From assembly GCA_016721625.1 (NCBI GenBank), contig JADKHR010000001.1:1674001-1738000 (forward strand): 64,000 nucleotides of DNA, written 5' to 3'. Source of the DNA: Elusimicrobiota bacterium. GTDB lineage: Bacteria > Elusimicrobiota > Elusimicrobia > FEN-1173. Of this stretch, positions 17,874 to 27,433 are shown one piece after another. How positions within the stretch are numbered: the stretch's first letter is position 1; each line of letters opens with the position of its first letter. The position numbers and the translations under genes were made by a program. Under the pieces are notes generated by a model. The model saw only the letters and a list, made by a program, of their open reading frames with translations. It did not search any database and had not been told where the DNA came from.

Positions 17874-18995
17874 ATGCCGACCTCCAATATAGACGTTCTC
17901 CTCCGGCCCCGAAAAGAAGTGGAAGGTTTTGAGCCCTACATCCCGGGCCGCGACATGGAAAACGTCAAACGCCTCTACAAGCTCAAACGGGTGATCAAGC
18001 TGGCGTCCAACGAAAATCCCCTGGGCCCTTCGCCCCGGGCGCTCGCGGCCCTCCGGGCGGGGGCGTCCAACCTTCACCGCTATCCGGACAGTTTCAGTAC
18101 CGCCCTTCGCCACGCCCTGGCCGACCATCTCGGGGTCAAAGTCGGCCAGCTCAGCGTCGGCGCCGGATCCGACGAGCTCATTGAAATTCTGGCCAAAGCC
18201 TACCTGGGCCCCGCCGACGAGATCGTGGTGAGCGAACACGCCTTCCTCCGCTACAAAATGGCGGGGGATCTCATGGGAGCCACGGTCGTCACCGTCCCCA
18301 TGAACGTCATGACCCACGATCTGGAAGCCATGGCCGCGGCCGTGACCCCCCGCACCAAGTTCGTCTTCATCGCGAACCCGAACAACCCCACGGGGACCTA
18401 CAACACCAAAACGGAACTGGAGGAATTTCTGATCACTCTTCCCGCCCGCGTGGTGGCCGTGGTGGACGAGGCCTACTTCGAGTTCGCCAGCGCCCATCGG
18501 GATTACCCCAGCGCCCTGGACTTCTTCAAAGCCGGTCGGAACCTGGTGGTCCTCCGCACCTTCTCCAAAGCCTACGGGCTGGCCGGGATACGACTCGGCT
18601 ACGCGGTGGGCCCGGAACCCCTCATCGAGACGCTGGAACGCGTGCGCCCTCCCTTCAATGTGTCTCTGCCCGCCCAGGCGGCCGGGGTCGCCGCCTTGAC
18701 CGATCGGACCCACCTGAAACGCACCCTGGCTTTGGTGGCCAAAGAAAAATCCATCCTCGAGCGGGAACTGAAGAAAATGCACATTCCCGTGGTCCGCTCC
18801 GCCACGAACTTCCTCTTGATCCAGGTCTCTCCCCACCGGGGAGACGAAACCTTTGAGGCCCTGCTCCGCAAAGGGGTCATCGTCCGCGCCATGGACGAAT
18901 ATGGATTTCCCGAACACATCCGCGTCACCATCGGCCGACCGGAGGAAAATCGTCTTTTCCTTTCGGCCTTCCGCGAAACGAGGTCGCTCCTATGA
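17874..18995 (+). CDS. hisC: Histidinol-phosphate aminotransferase (probably also aromatic aminotransferase)
   Basis: Fold-type I PLP enzyme of 373 residues. LASNENPLGPSPRAL, GAGSDELIEIL, NPNNPTGTYN, VDEAYFEFA and the PLP lysine in TFSKAYGLAGIRLGYA are all present. HisC proteins lying between pheA and aroF or tyrA genes commonly transaminate phenylpyruvate and hydroxyphenylpyruvate as well as histidinol phosphate. No other histidine genes are nearby, so the aromatic role is my inference from context. It overlaps aroF as ATGA. Confidence 0.92.
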   Translation: MPTSNIDVLLRPRKEVEGFEPYIPGRDMENVKRLYKLKRVIKLASNENPLGPSPRALAALRAGASNLHRYPDSFSTALRHALADHLGVKVGQLSVGAGSDELIEILAKAYLGPADEIVVSEHAFLRYKMAGDLMGATVVTVPMNVMTHDLEAMAAAVTPRTKFVFIANPNNPTGTYNTKTELEEFLITLPARVVAVVDEAYFEFASAHRDYPSALDFFKAGRNLVVLRTFSKAYGLAGIRLGYAVGPEPLIETLERVRPPFNVSLPAQAAGVAALTDRTHLKRTLALVAKEKSILERELKKMHIPVVRSATNFLLIQVSPHRGDETFEALLRKGVIVRAMDEYGFPEHIRVTIGRPEENRLFLSAFRETRSLL

Positions 18996-20011
18996 TCGTT
19001 ACCCTGAAAAGCGGCACCCATAAAAAAGAAGTCCAGGAAGTCGTCGCCCGCATCAAAAAGCTCGGCTTTACCCCCCAACTCTCCCAGGGGGCCGAGCGCG
19101 TCGTGATCGGCGTGATCGGCGAGGGGAACAAAGCCATCGCCTTTAAAGAACTTTTCGAGTCCATGCGCCAAGTGGAAAACGTCACCCCGATCTCCAAACC
19201 CTATAAGGTCGTCAGCCGCGTTTTCAAGAGAACCGACACCGTCATCGACGTCAACGGAGTCAAAATCGGCGGCCCCCGGGTGGTGATCATGGCGGGCCCC
19301 TGTTCCGTCGACACCCGGGACAATCTGATGGCCACGGCCAAGGAAATTAAAAAAGCGGGGGTCCAAATCTTGCGCGGCGGCGCGTTTAAGCCCCGCACGT
19401 CGCCCTACGCTTTTCAAGGCCTGGGCGAAGAGGCCCTCAAGTTCCTGGCGGAGGCGCGCCGGGCCACGGGGATGCCGGTGATCACGGAAGTGATGGATCC
19501 CCGCCAGGTGGACTTGGTCGAACGGTATGCGGACATTCTGCAGATCGGAGCCCGCAACGCTCAGAACTACGACCTCCTGCGCGAGGTGGGACGCACCCGA
19601 AAACCCGCCATGCTCAAACGCGGCATGGCCACCACCATCGAAGAATGGCTCATGGCCGCCGAGTACATCATGGCCAAGGGCAACGAAAACGTCATGCTCT
19701 GCGAACGCGGCATCCGAACCTTTGAGACGGCCACCCGGTTCACGCTGGATTTAAACGCGGTCCCGGTCTTGAAACACCTCTCCCACCTCCCCGTCCTCGT
19801 GGATCCTTCCCACGGCGTGGGCGTGCGGGACTACATCGTTCCCATGGCCCGAGCGGCCATCGCGGCCGGAGCGGACGGGATCATCATCGAGTGCCACCCC
19901 AATCCCGCCACCGCCCTTTCGGACGGCCACCAAGCCCTGCTTCCGATTCAGCTCCACCCCATCGTGAAAGAATTGCGGCGCGTGGCGGAAGCGGTGGGGC
20001 GAACCCTTTAA
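18992..20011 (+). CDS. aroF: 3-deoxy-7-phosphoheptulonate synthase (DAHP synthase, AroF/AroG small type)
   Basis: First step of the shikimate pathway, joining phosphoenolpyruvate and erythrose 4-phosphate. The first about 70 residues form a ferredoxin-like regulatory domain (VTLKSGTHKKEVQEVVARI). The rest is the barrel: MAGPCSVDT, GGAFKPRTSPYAFQG, QIGARNAQNYDLL, CERGIRTFE and DPSHGVG. This is the Thermotoga-like type, in which the N-terminal domain binds tyrosine or phenylalanine for feedback. It has 339 residues. Confidence 0.95.
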   Translation: MIVTLKSGTHKKEVQEVVARIKKLGFTPQLSQGAERVVIGVIGEGNKAIAFKELFESMRQVENVTPISKPYKVVSRVFKRTDTVIDVNGVKIGGPRVVIMAGPCSVDTRDNLMATAKEIKKAGVQILRGGAFKPRTSPYAFQGLGEEALKFLAEARRATGMPVITEVMDPRQVDLVERYADILQIGARNAQNYDLLREVGRTRKPAMLKRGMATTIEEWLMAAEYIMAKGNENVMLCERGIRTFETATRFTLDLNAVPVLKHLSHLPVLVDPSHGVGVRDYIVPMARAAIAAGADGIIIECHPNPATALSDGHQALLPIQLHPIVKELRRVAEAVGRTL

Positions 20012-20027
20012 CTCTTCCGGACGTCCC

Positions 20028-20888
20028 TTGAAAAACGTCGCCATCGTGGGAGTGGGGCTCATGGGGGGCTCCCTCGGTCTCGCGCTCAAAAAGCGCGGCG
20101 GTTGGCGAGTGATGGGCCTGGCCCGGAGAGAAGCCACCCTGCGGGAAGCCCGCCGCCGGGGAGCCATCGACGAAGGATCCACCGCGCCGGATCGGATCCT
20201 GCCCCAGGCCGACGTCGTGGTCCTCTGCTCTCCCGTGGACAAAATTGTCCCCCTCGCCCGGGCGTACCGCCGCCATTTAAAACCGGACGCGCTCTTGATG
20301 GACGTCGGGAGCGTTAAAGACCCCATCGTTCGGTCCCTCGAAGCCCTTTTCTCGGCTCCGAACGGCCCCGTCTTCGTCGGCGCCCACCCCATGGCCGGGT
20401 CCGAAAAAACCGGCGTCACCAACGCCCGCGCGGACCTCTATCGCGGCGCCATTTGCGCCATCACCCCCACCCGCCGAACTCCGACCCATCGCGTGGGCCA
20501 GGCGGCCCGTTTCTGGAAATCCGTGGGAGCCAAAGTTCTCTTGATCGACCCCGCCACCCACGACCGCGCCGTGGCCCTGGTCAGCCACCTTCCCCATCTC
20601 ATCGCCGACGCCCTCATGCGGTCCACGCGCGACGGGGCCGGGGCCGCCGTCTCCCAGAGCCTTCTCCACACGCTGGCCGCCGGAAGTTTCCGGGACGCCA
20701 CCCGCGTGGCCGGAGCCGATCCGGCGCTCTGGCGCGGCATTTTTACCCTTAACGATGGGCCGGTCCGGCAAGCCCTTCGACTTTTTCAGAAGGAATTGGT
20801 TCTCCTCGCCCGGCGGCGCTGGGCCCTGCCCGATCTCCGTCAGGCCCAAAAATGGAACACCGTCTTTCGTTCCGGAAACATTCCATGA
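20028..20888 (+). CDS. tyrA: Prephenate dehydrogenase
   Basis: Oxidative decarboxylation of prephenate (or arogenate) to 4-hydroxyphenylpyruvate (or tyrosine). The 286-residue protein has the nucleotide motif VGVGLMGGSLGLAL at its N-terminus. GAHPMAGSEKTGV holds a substrate-binding loop and SHLPHLIADAL the helical dimer region. No ACT domain is present, so feedback may act elsewhere. The start is TTG at 20028, 16 bases after aroF. Cofactor preference is not decided by eye. It overlaps aroA as ATGA. Confidence 0.93.
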   Translation: MKNVAIVGVGLMGGSLGLALKKRGGWRVMGLARREATLREARRRGAIDEGSTAPDRILPQADVVVLCSPVDKIVPLARAYRRHLKPDALLMDVGSVKDPIVRSLEALFSAPNGPVFVGAHPMAGSEKTGVTNARADLYRGAICAITPTRRTPTHRVGQAARFWKSVGAKVLLIDPATHDRAVALVSHLPHLIADALMRSTRDGAGAAVSQSLLHTLAAGSFRDATRVAGADPALWRGIFTLNDGPVRQALRLFQKELVLLARRRWALPDLRQAQKWNTVFRSGNIP

Positions 20889-22195
20889 CCCTTTCCACCT
20901 CCGGCCGCATCGTGGTCCCCGGCGGGGCGCTCCGCGGAGAACTCCGTCCCCCGCCGGATAAATCCATCACGCACCGGGCCATCCTTCTCTCCTCGCTGGC
21001 CCAGGGGACTTCCCGCATCGTTCACCCCCTCACCGCGGACGATTGCGAACGGACCGCCGAAGCCTTTCGAAACCTCGGGATCAGCATCGAAGCCGATTCG
21101 CGGGGCGAGTGGATCGTCGTCGGGCACGGCCTCTACGGTCTTCAGGAACCCCGAGCGGATCACCTTTATTGCGGCAATTCCGGCACCACCCTGCGCCTGA
21201 TCGCGGGGGTCCTGTCCGGCCAACCGTTCGCCACCAAGCTGATGGGGGACAAAAGCCTTTCCAACCGTCCCATGGCCCGCGTGGTGGAACCGCTTCAGAA
21301 AATGGGGGCCGAGATCACCGCGCGCGACGGGCGCTTCGCTCCCCTGCGCATCCATGGCCGCCGGCCGCTCCGCGCCATCGAATGGAAAAGCCCGGTGCCG
21401 AGCGCCCAAGTCAAGTCGTGCGTCCTCTTGGCGGGGCTCTACGCGGACGGGACCACCACCCTGGAGGAGCCGCTCCGCTCCCGCGACCACACCGAACGCA
21501 TGATGGCCGCCGCGGGCGTGCGCCTGACCGTGGAGGACCACCGCGTGTCCATTCTCGGAGGGCAGTCCTTGACGCCGCGGGATTGGCTGGTTCCCTCGGA
21601 CATCTCCAGCGCCGCCTTTTTCATGGTGGCCGCGTTGATCGCACCGGGGTCCGAACTCATGCTCCGCAACGTCAACACGAACCCCACCCGGGACGGGATT
21701 TTGGAAATCCTTGAAAAAATGGGCGCTTCCATCCATCGCGAACGGGACCTGGTCGTTTGCGGCGAACCCATCACCGATCTGCTGGTCCGCCCCTCTTCTT
21801 TGAAAGCCGTCTCCTTTGGGGCGGAGATCATGCCGCGTTTGGTCGACGAGGTCCCGATCTTGGCCCTGGCCGCGACCCAGGCCCAGGGAACGACGGAAAT
21901 TCGCGGCGCCGCCGAACTGCGGGTGAAAGAATCAGACCGCCTGGCGCACATCGCCAAAGGCCTTTCGCTCATGGGCGCCCAGATCGAGGAACTCACGGAC
22001 GGCCTTCGCATCACGGGGCCGACCCCGCTCCGGGGCGCGGTCCTGGACTCCGCCGGCGACCACCGGTTGGCCATGACCTTTGCCATCGCCGGCCTGATCG
22101 CCCGGGGGGAAACCCAGATCGCCGACGCCGATTGCGTGGATATTTCTTTCCCCACCTTCTGGCGGGACCTCGAGAGCCTCCGGGTCCAGGCCTGA
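20885..22195 (+). CDS. aroA: 3-phosphoshikimate 1-carboxyvinyltransferase (EPSP synthase)
   Basis: Transfers the enolpyruvyl group to shikimate 3-phosphate. The 436-residue protein shows PPDKSITHRAILLSSLA, YCGNSGTTLRLIAG, MGDKSLSNRPMARV, KSPVPSAQVKSCVLLAG and ELRVKESDRL. ATG at 20885 overlaps the tyrA stop and lies just before the conserved sequence. An ATG at 20852 would add 11 residues that overlap tyrA. The Gly-Asn-Ser-Gly-Thr segment is intact. cmk follows after four bases. Confidence 0.95.
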   Translation: MTLSTSGRIVVPGGALRGELRPPPDKSITHRAILLSSLAQGTSRIVHPLTADDCERTAEAFRNLGISIEADSRGEWIVVGHGLYGLQEPRADHLYCGNSGTTLRLIAGVLSGQPFATKLMGDKSLSNRPMARVVEPLQKMGAEITARDGRFAPLRIHGRRPLRAIEWKSPVPSAQVKSCVLLAGLYADGTTTLEEPLRSRDHTERMMAAAGVRLTVEDHRVSILGGQSLTPRDWLVPSDISSAAFFMVAALIAPGSELMLRNVNTNPTRDGILEILEKMGASIHRERDLVVCGEPITDLLVRPSSLKAVSFGAEIMPRLVDEVPILALAATQAQGTTEIRGAAELRVKESDRLAHIAKGLSLMGAQIEELTDGLRITGPTPLRGAVLDSAGDHRLAMTFAIAGLIARGETQIADADCVDISFPTFWRDLESLRVQA

Positions 22196-22199
22196 CCCC

Positions 22200-22895
22200 A
22201 TGACGGCCCGTCCCGCCCCCTCCCGACTCACGATCGCCATCGACGGCCCCGCCGGAGCCGGCAAGTCCACCGCGGCGCGGGACCTGGCGGCGGCTTTGGG
22301 CCTCCGCTATGTGGACACCGGGGCCATGTACCGGGGCGTGGCCTGGGCCGCCGTCCGCGCGGGGATCCCGCCCGACGATCGCCGACAGGTTCGGAAACTT
22401 CTTCCCCTCACCCGCCTCTCCTTCAGCGATGAGAAATACCCTCGCCTGTTCGTGAACGGCCAGGACGCCTCCACCGCCATCCGCACCCCCGACGTCAGCC
22501 AGGCCGCCAGCCGGCTCGCGACCGTCCCTGAAGTGAGGACCTTCCTTGTCCGTGCGCAACGCCGCTTGGCCCGGGGCGGCGGCGTGGTCATGGAGGGGCG
22601 GGACATCGGCACGGTGGTCCTTCCCCGGGCGGACCTCAAGTTTTTTCTCGACGCCTCGGTGGAGGAACGGGCCCGTCGGCGCTGGCTGGAACTGCGCGCC
22701 GCGGGAAAACGCGAAAGCCGCGCCGCCATTGAAACCGCCATCCGGGAGCGGGACCAGAGGGATCGGACCCGGGCCGTCTCGCCCCTTCGGGCCGCCCCGG
22801 ACGCCGTGGTGCTGGACACCACCCACGACCCCCGGCCGCGCGTTAAACGCCTTTTGCTTGGATGGGTCCGGCGCAAGGGTCCGCGTGTCCGCTGA
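22200..22895 (+). CDS. cmk: Cytidylate kinase
   Basis: Phosphorylates CMP and dCMP. The P-loop AIDGPAGAGKSTAARDLA is at the N-terminus and is followed by YVDTGAMYRGVAW. EGRDIGTVVLPRADLKFFLDA and ERDQRDRTRAVSPLRAAPDAVVLD are family marks. Length 231 residues is normal. The arrangement aroA-cmk is common in many bacteria. Its end overlaps plsC by 11 bases. Confidence 0.95.
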   Translation: MTARPAPSRLTIAIDGPAGAGKSTAARDLAAALGLRYVDTGAMYRGVAWAAVRAGIPPDDRRQVRKLLPLTRLSFSDEKYPRLFVNGQDASTAIRTPDVSQAASRLATVPEVRTFLVRAQRRLARGGGVVMEGRDIGTVVLPRADLKFFLDASVEERARRRWLELRAAGKRESRAAIETAIRERDQRDRTRAVSPLRAAPDAVVLDTTHDPRPRVKRLLLGWVRRKGPRVR

Positions 22896-23538
22896 AACCG
22901 CCGACGACCGTTTCGTTCTGGACCGCGGCGGTTGGCGCGGCCTTTTGGCGCGAGGGCTCTTTTGGATCGGGCACACACTCTTTCGGGTTTCCTTCTCGAT
23001 CCTTTGGCGGCTCCGGGTGGTCGGGCGCGAACAGGTGCCCCGTCAAGGCGCGCTCCTCTTCGCGGCCAACCACGCGTCTTTCGCCGACCCGCCCCTGGTG
23101 GGGTCCAGCGTTCCCCGCCCCATTTATTTCATGGCCAAGGAGGAGCTGTTTCAGGTTCCCCTCTTCGGCTGGCTCATCCACCAAGTCAACGCCTTTCCGA
23201 TCCGACGAAAGGAAGGCGACGTGGGCGCCTTTCGAACGGCCCAACGAATCCTGGCCGCCGGCGGGGCCATGATCATTTTCCCCGAGGGTAAACGCCAACG
23301 GCTCGGGGTCTTTGGCCGGCCCAAATCCGGGGTGGGACTCCTGGCGATAAAAACCGGCGTGCCGGTCGTCCCCGTCTATGTTCACGACACCCACCGGCTC
23401 CTCCGCTTTCCCCGCCTGACGGTGGTTTTTGGGGCGCCCCTGACGGCGGTCCCGGGGGAAACGCCCGAAATCCTATCCCGCCGAATCATGGACGCCATTC
23501 GCCTATTAAAGGAGGCCCACCTTGGACCCCAACGTTAG
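22885..23538 (+). CDS. plsC: 1-acyl-sn-glycerol-3-phosphate acyltransferase
   Basis: Adds the second fatty acyl chain in phospholipid synthesis at the inner membrane. The catalytic HX4D motif is NHASFADPP and the substrate motif is IIFPEGKRQ. A hydrophobic N-terminal segment (GLLARGLFWIGHTLFRVSFSILW) may lie in the membrane. GTG at 22885 overlaps the cmk stop and is the best start; a longer open frame from 22546 only shadows cmk. Length about 217 residues. Confidence 0.9.
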   Translation: MSAETADDRFVLDRGGWRGLLARGLFWIGHTLFRVSFSILWRLRVVGREQVPRQGALLFAANHASFADPPLVGSSVPRPIYFMAKEELFQVPLFGWLIHQVNAFPIRRKEGDVGAFRTAQRILAAGGAMIIFPEGKRQRLGVFGRPKSGVGLLAIKTGVPVVPVYVHDTHRLLRFPRLTVVFGAPLTAVPGETPEILSRRIMDAIRLLKEAHLGPQR

Positions 23539-23713
23539 AACCGTTCTGCAGATCCTGATTTTCGCCGTTCTCTATCTGATCCTTTTCATCATCCTCCTGC
23601 CCTCGTTGATACGCCTTCTGGACCAAACCACGGGAAAGATCGCCTATGGCGTCTTGGTGGCGGGAGGCGTTGGCGTGGCCCTTCGGTTGAGACAGCTTTC
23701 CCAACGGATTTAA
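23522..23713 (+). CDS. Small membrane protein, unknown function
   Basis: A 63-residue protein with two hydrophobic stretches: one near residues 9-28 (rich in Ile and Leu) and one near 42-54 (YGVLVAGGVGVAL). The start is TTG at 23522, preceded by a strong SD AAAGGAGG (23509-23516), which is good evidence that it is translated. It overlaps plsC by 17 bases, so it is probably the last gene of the aroA-cmk-plsC unit. I do not recognise the family. Confidence 0.65.
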   Translation: MDPNVRTVLQILIFAVLYLILFIILLPSLIRLLDQTTGKIAYGVLVAGGVGVALRLRQLSQRI

Positions 23714-23772
23714 TCTAGATCGGCTTCCCCGGTCGGAACGCCTCACTTTGTTCCCACCGGCATCGATAGTTC

Positions 23773-23802
23773 TTTACATCGGCTCCCCGTGGGCAGTATA
23801 AT
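23773..23802 (+). promoter_or_regulatory. Promoter of the tRNA-Glu gene
   Basis: TTTACA (23773-23778) is followed after 18 bases by a perfect TATAAT (23797-23802). A C/T-rich discriminator region follows, and the tRNA starts 24 bases downstream of the -10. This is the best sigma70-type promoter in this part of the window. Confidence 0.75.
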
Positions 23803-23825
23803 CTCCTCCTCAGTGGCATCGACAG

Positions 23826-23899
23826 GGCCCGTTCGTCTAGCGGCCCAGGACGCCGCCCTCTCAAGGCGGAGATCACGGGTTCGAATCCCGTACGGGCCA
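23826..23899 (+). tRNA. tRNA-Glu, anticodon CUC
   Basis: A full cloverleaf can be drawn. The acceptor stem is GGCCCGT with ACGGGCC, and the D-arm is GTCTAGCGGCCCAGGAC. The anticodon stem CCGCC/GGCGG encloses loop CTCTCAA, giving anticodon CTC (reads GAG). The T-arm is ACGGG-TTCGAAT-CCCGT. The discriminator base is A and CCA is not encoded, so it must be added by the nucleotidyltransferase. The E. coli tRNA-Glu D-arm is very similar. Confidence 0.95.
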
Positions 23900-23964
23900 T
23901 GTCGATGCCACTTTGGACTGGGCCTCAGAAACGGATGGATCCCGCAGGGCAAGGCGGTGGAACG

Positions 23965-25119
<1,155 letters not shown>

Positions 25120-25135
25120 GGACACCCCCATCCGC

Positions 25136-25723
25136 TTGAAATGCATGGCCCTCGCCGGGGCCCTGGCCTTTCCGGCCGGGTGGGCCCGCGCAGAATCGGC
25201 GCCGCGATACGGGCACAAAGGGTATGCGGAAGCGTCCCCTGCCACGCTGGCCGACGCGGGGCTCTACCGCGATACCGGACGGCAAGTCAAACTGTGCGCG
25301 CCCGCGGCCCGGGCTTTCGTACGGATGACCGAGGCCGCGCGCGAAGCCGGGGTGGGGATCGTCCCCATCTCGGGGTTCCGCTCCGTGGCCTACCAGAAAA
25401 CCCTCTTCGACCGCGCGGTGAAACGGTACGGGTCCGAACGAGGGGCCGCCCGCTGGGTCGCGCCGCCGGGCCATTCCGAACACGCCACGGGTTTGGCGCT
25501 GGATGTGGGGGACGCCTCCCGCCGCGATACCGACGTCGAGCAAAGTTTCAAGTCCACCCCGGCCGCCCGCTGGCTGGCCACCCACGCCGCTCGGTTCGGT
25601 TTTGAACTTTCCTTCCCGCCCGACAACCCCCAGGGCGTCCAACACGAACCCTGGCATTGGCGTTTCGTCGGCACCGACGAAGCCCAACTCCTTTTTCATC
25701 CAGGGCCCCCGAAGAAGCTATAA
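25136..25723 (+). CDS. D-alanyl-D-alanine carboxypeptidase, VanY/LAS family
   Basis: A zinc peptidase that trims peptidoglycan stem peptides. The LAS motif GHSEHATGLALDVGD holds the His and Asp ligands, and EPWHWRFVG holds the catalytic Glu and last His ligand. SGFRSVAYQKTLFD is also typical. The N-terminus has a signal-like segment (MALAGALAFPAGWARA), so it is exported. Start is TTG at 25136 or ATG at 25145; the latter begins the signal peptide cleanly. Length about 195 residues. Confidence 0.88.
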   Translation: MKCMALAGALAFPAGWARAESAPRYGHKGYAEASPATLADAGLYRDTGRQVKLCAPAARAFVRMTEAAREAGVGIVPISGFRSVAYQKTLFDRAVKRYGSERGAARWVAPPGHSEHATGLALDVGDASRRDTDVEQSFKSTPAARWLATHAARFGFELSFPPDNPQGVQHEPWHWRFVGTDEAQLLFHPGPPKKL

Positions 25724-25724
25724 T
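25719..25724 (+). promoter_or_regulatory. Candidate -10 element for ettA
   Basis: A perfect TATAAT overlaps the stop codon of the preceding carboxypeptidase gene. The best -35 at 18 bases is TTCATC (25695-25700), which is weak. It would start ettA transcription about 30 bases before its ATG. Confidence 0.4.
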
Positions 25725-25759
25725 CTCCTTTTCATCTCCATTCCAAGCGAGGCGTTCCC

Positions 25760-27433
25760 ATGGCCGGCGAATACATTTACACCATTGAAGACCTTTCCAA
25801 ATCCTACGGACCCAAAAAACTCTTCGAAAGCATCCACCTCTCTTTCTACCACAAAGCCAAAATCGGCATCGTGGGAGAAAACGGCTCCGGCAAGTCCACC
25901 CTGCTTCGGATCATGGCCGGAGAAGAAAAAGATTTCATGGGGAAAGCGGAGCTGAAGAAGGGCGCCACCCTGGGATACCTTCCCCAAGAACCCCGCCTCG
26001 ACAACGCCAAGACGGTCCGGGAAGAGGTCGAGGAAGCCTTCGCCGACATCAAGAAACTCCTCGCCGACTACGACAAGGTGTCGGACAGCATGTCCGGCGA
26101 CCTTTCGCCCGACGATATGGAGAAGGCGCTGGAAAAGATGGGCCGTCTACAAGAACAGATCGAAGCCGTGGACGGCTGGAACCTGAAACGCCAAGTCGAT
26201 ATCGCCATGGACGCCCTCGTCCTTCCTCCGGACGATACGCTCTGCCGCGTGCTCTCCGGCGGCGAGGCCCGCCGCGTAGCGCTCTGCAAACTTTTGCTGA
26301 AAAAGCCCGACATGCTCCTCCTGGACGAACCCACCAACCACCTGGACGCGGAAACCGTGGAGTGGCTCGAGCAGGCCCTGAAAGAGTATCCGGGCAACGT
26401 CATTATCGTCACCCACGACCGCTACTTTTTGGACCACATCACCCAATGGATTCTGGAATTGGACCACGGCAAAGGCATCCCCTTTGAAGGGAATTACGCC
26501 AAATGGGTCGAAGCCAAAGCCAAACGCGCCGCCGACGAGGACAAGCGCTCCTCCGCCATGAAGAAACATATGGAAAAAGAACTGGCCTGGCTCCGCCAAA
26601 GCCCGTCGGGCCGCCGCGCCAAAAACAAAGCCCGCGTCACCGCCTACGAGAGCTTGGCCGCCCAAAAGCACGAGATCCAGGTGGACAGCTTGGACATCGA
26701 GGTCGTTCCCGGACCCGCCCTGGGCAACAAGGTCATCCGCGCCGAGGGCCTGTCCAAGTCCTACGGCGACAACCTCCTGATCAAAGACTCGACTTTCGAC
26801 ATCCCCCGGGGCGCCATCGTGGGACTCGTGGGGCCCAACGGGGTTGGAAAAACGACGCTCCTCCGCATGATCACCGGCCAAGAAAAACCGGATTCGGGAA
26901 AGCTCGACATCGGGGAAACGGTGGTCTTCTCCTACGTGGACCAAAAACGCGAGACCTTGACCCCGACCCACAACGTCTACCAGGAAATCTCGGGCGGCGT
27001 GGACATCTTGAACATCGGCGGCAAAGAAGTGCCCGCGCGGGTCTATCTCACCCGTTTCAATTTCCGCGGCCCGGACCAGCAAAAAAAGGTCGGCTCCCTT
27101 TCCGGCGGCGAACGCAACCGCCTCCACCTGGCCAAACAGATGCTGACCGGCGGCAACGTCCTCCTTCTCGACGAACCCACCAACGACTTGGACGTGGACA
27201 CCATCCGCGCCCTGGAAGATGCCCTGTTGGACTATTCCGGTTGCGTTTTGGTCATCAGCCACGACCGGTTTTTCCTCGACCGGGTCTGCACCCACCTCCT
27301 GGTGTTCGAGGGCGACGGCAAACTGCGTTGGTTCGACGGCAACTTCGAAGAGTACCACGCCAAACACCTGGAAGAAACCGGCGGCCGAGAGGAGAACCGA
27401 CGATCCAAATTCAAGAAACTCACGCTCCGCTGA
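25760..27433 (+). CDS. ettA: Energy-dependent translational throttle protein EttA (ABC-F)
   Basis: ABC-F protein that binds the ribosomal E site and gates translation according to the ATP/ADP ratio. It has two ABC domains with GENGSGKSTLLRIMAG and GPNGVGKTTLLRMITG, signatures LSGGEARRVALCK and LSGGERNRLHLAK, and Walker B LLLDEPTNHLDAE and LLLDEPTNDLDVD. The linker with SPSGRRAKNKARVTAYE is typical of EttA. At 557 residues it has normal length. The stop overlaps the presumed CTG start of the next gene. Confidence 0.95.
   Translation: MAGEYIYTIEDLSKSYGPKKLFESIHLSFYHKAKIGIVGENGSGKSTLLRIMAGEEKDFMGKAELKKGATLGYLPQEPRLDNAKTVREEVEEAFADIKKLLADYDKVSDSMSGDLSPDDMEKALEKMGRLQEQIEAVDGWNLKRQVDIAMDALVLPPDDTLCRVLSGGEARRVALCKLLLKKPDMLLLDEPTNHLDAETVEWLEQALKEYPGNVIIVTHDRYFLDHITQWILELDHGKGIPFEGNYAKWVEAKAKRAADEDKRSSAMKKHMEKELAWLRQSPSGRRAKNKARVTAYESLAAQKHEIQVDSLDIEVVPGPALGNKVIRAEGLSKSYGDNLLIKDSTFDIPRGAIVGLVGPNGVGKTTLLRMITGQEKPDSGKLDIGETVVFSYVDQKRETLTPTHNVYQEISGGVDILNIGGKEVPARVYLTRFNFRGPDQQKKVGSLSGGERNRLHLAKQMLTGGNVLLLDEPTNDLDVDTIRALEDALLDYSGCVLVISHDRFFLDRVCTHLLVFEGDGKLRWFDGNFEEYHAKHLEETGGREENRRSKFKKLTLR

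Noticed and set aside
26503..27429. Long + strand frame running through ettA into the YbbA-type gene
   Set aside because: The first 300 codons are an out-of-frame shadow of ettA; only the part after about 27430 is family sequence.
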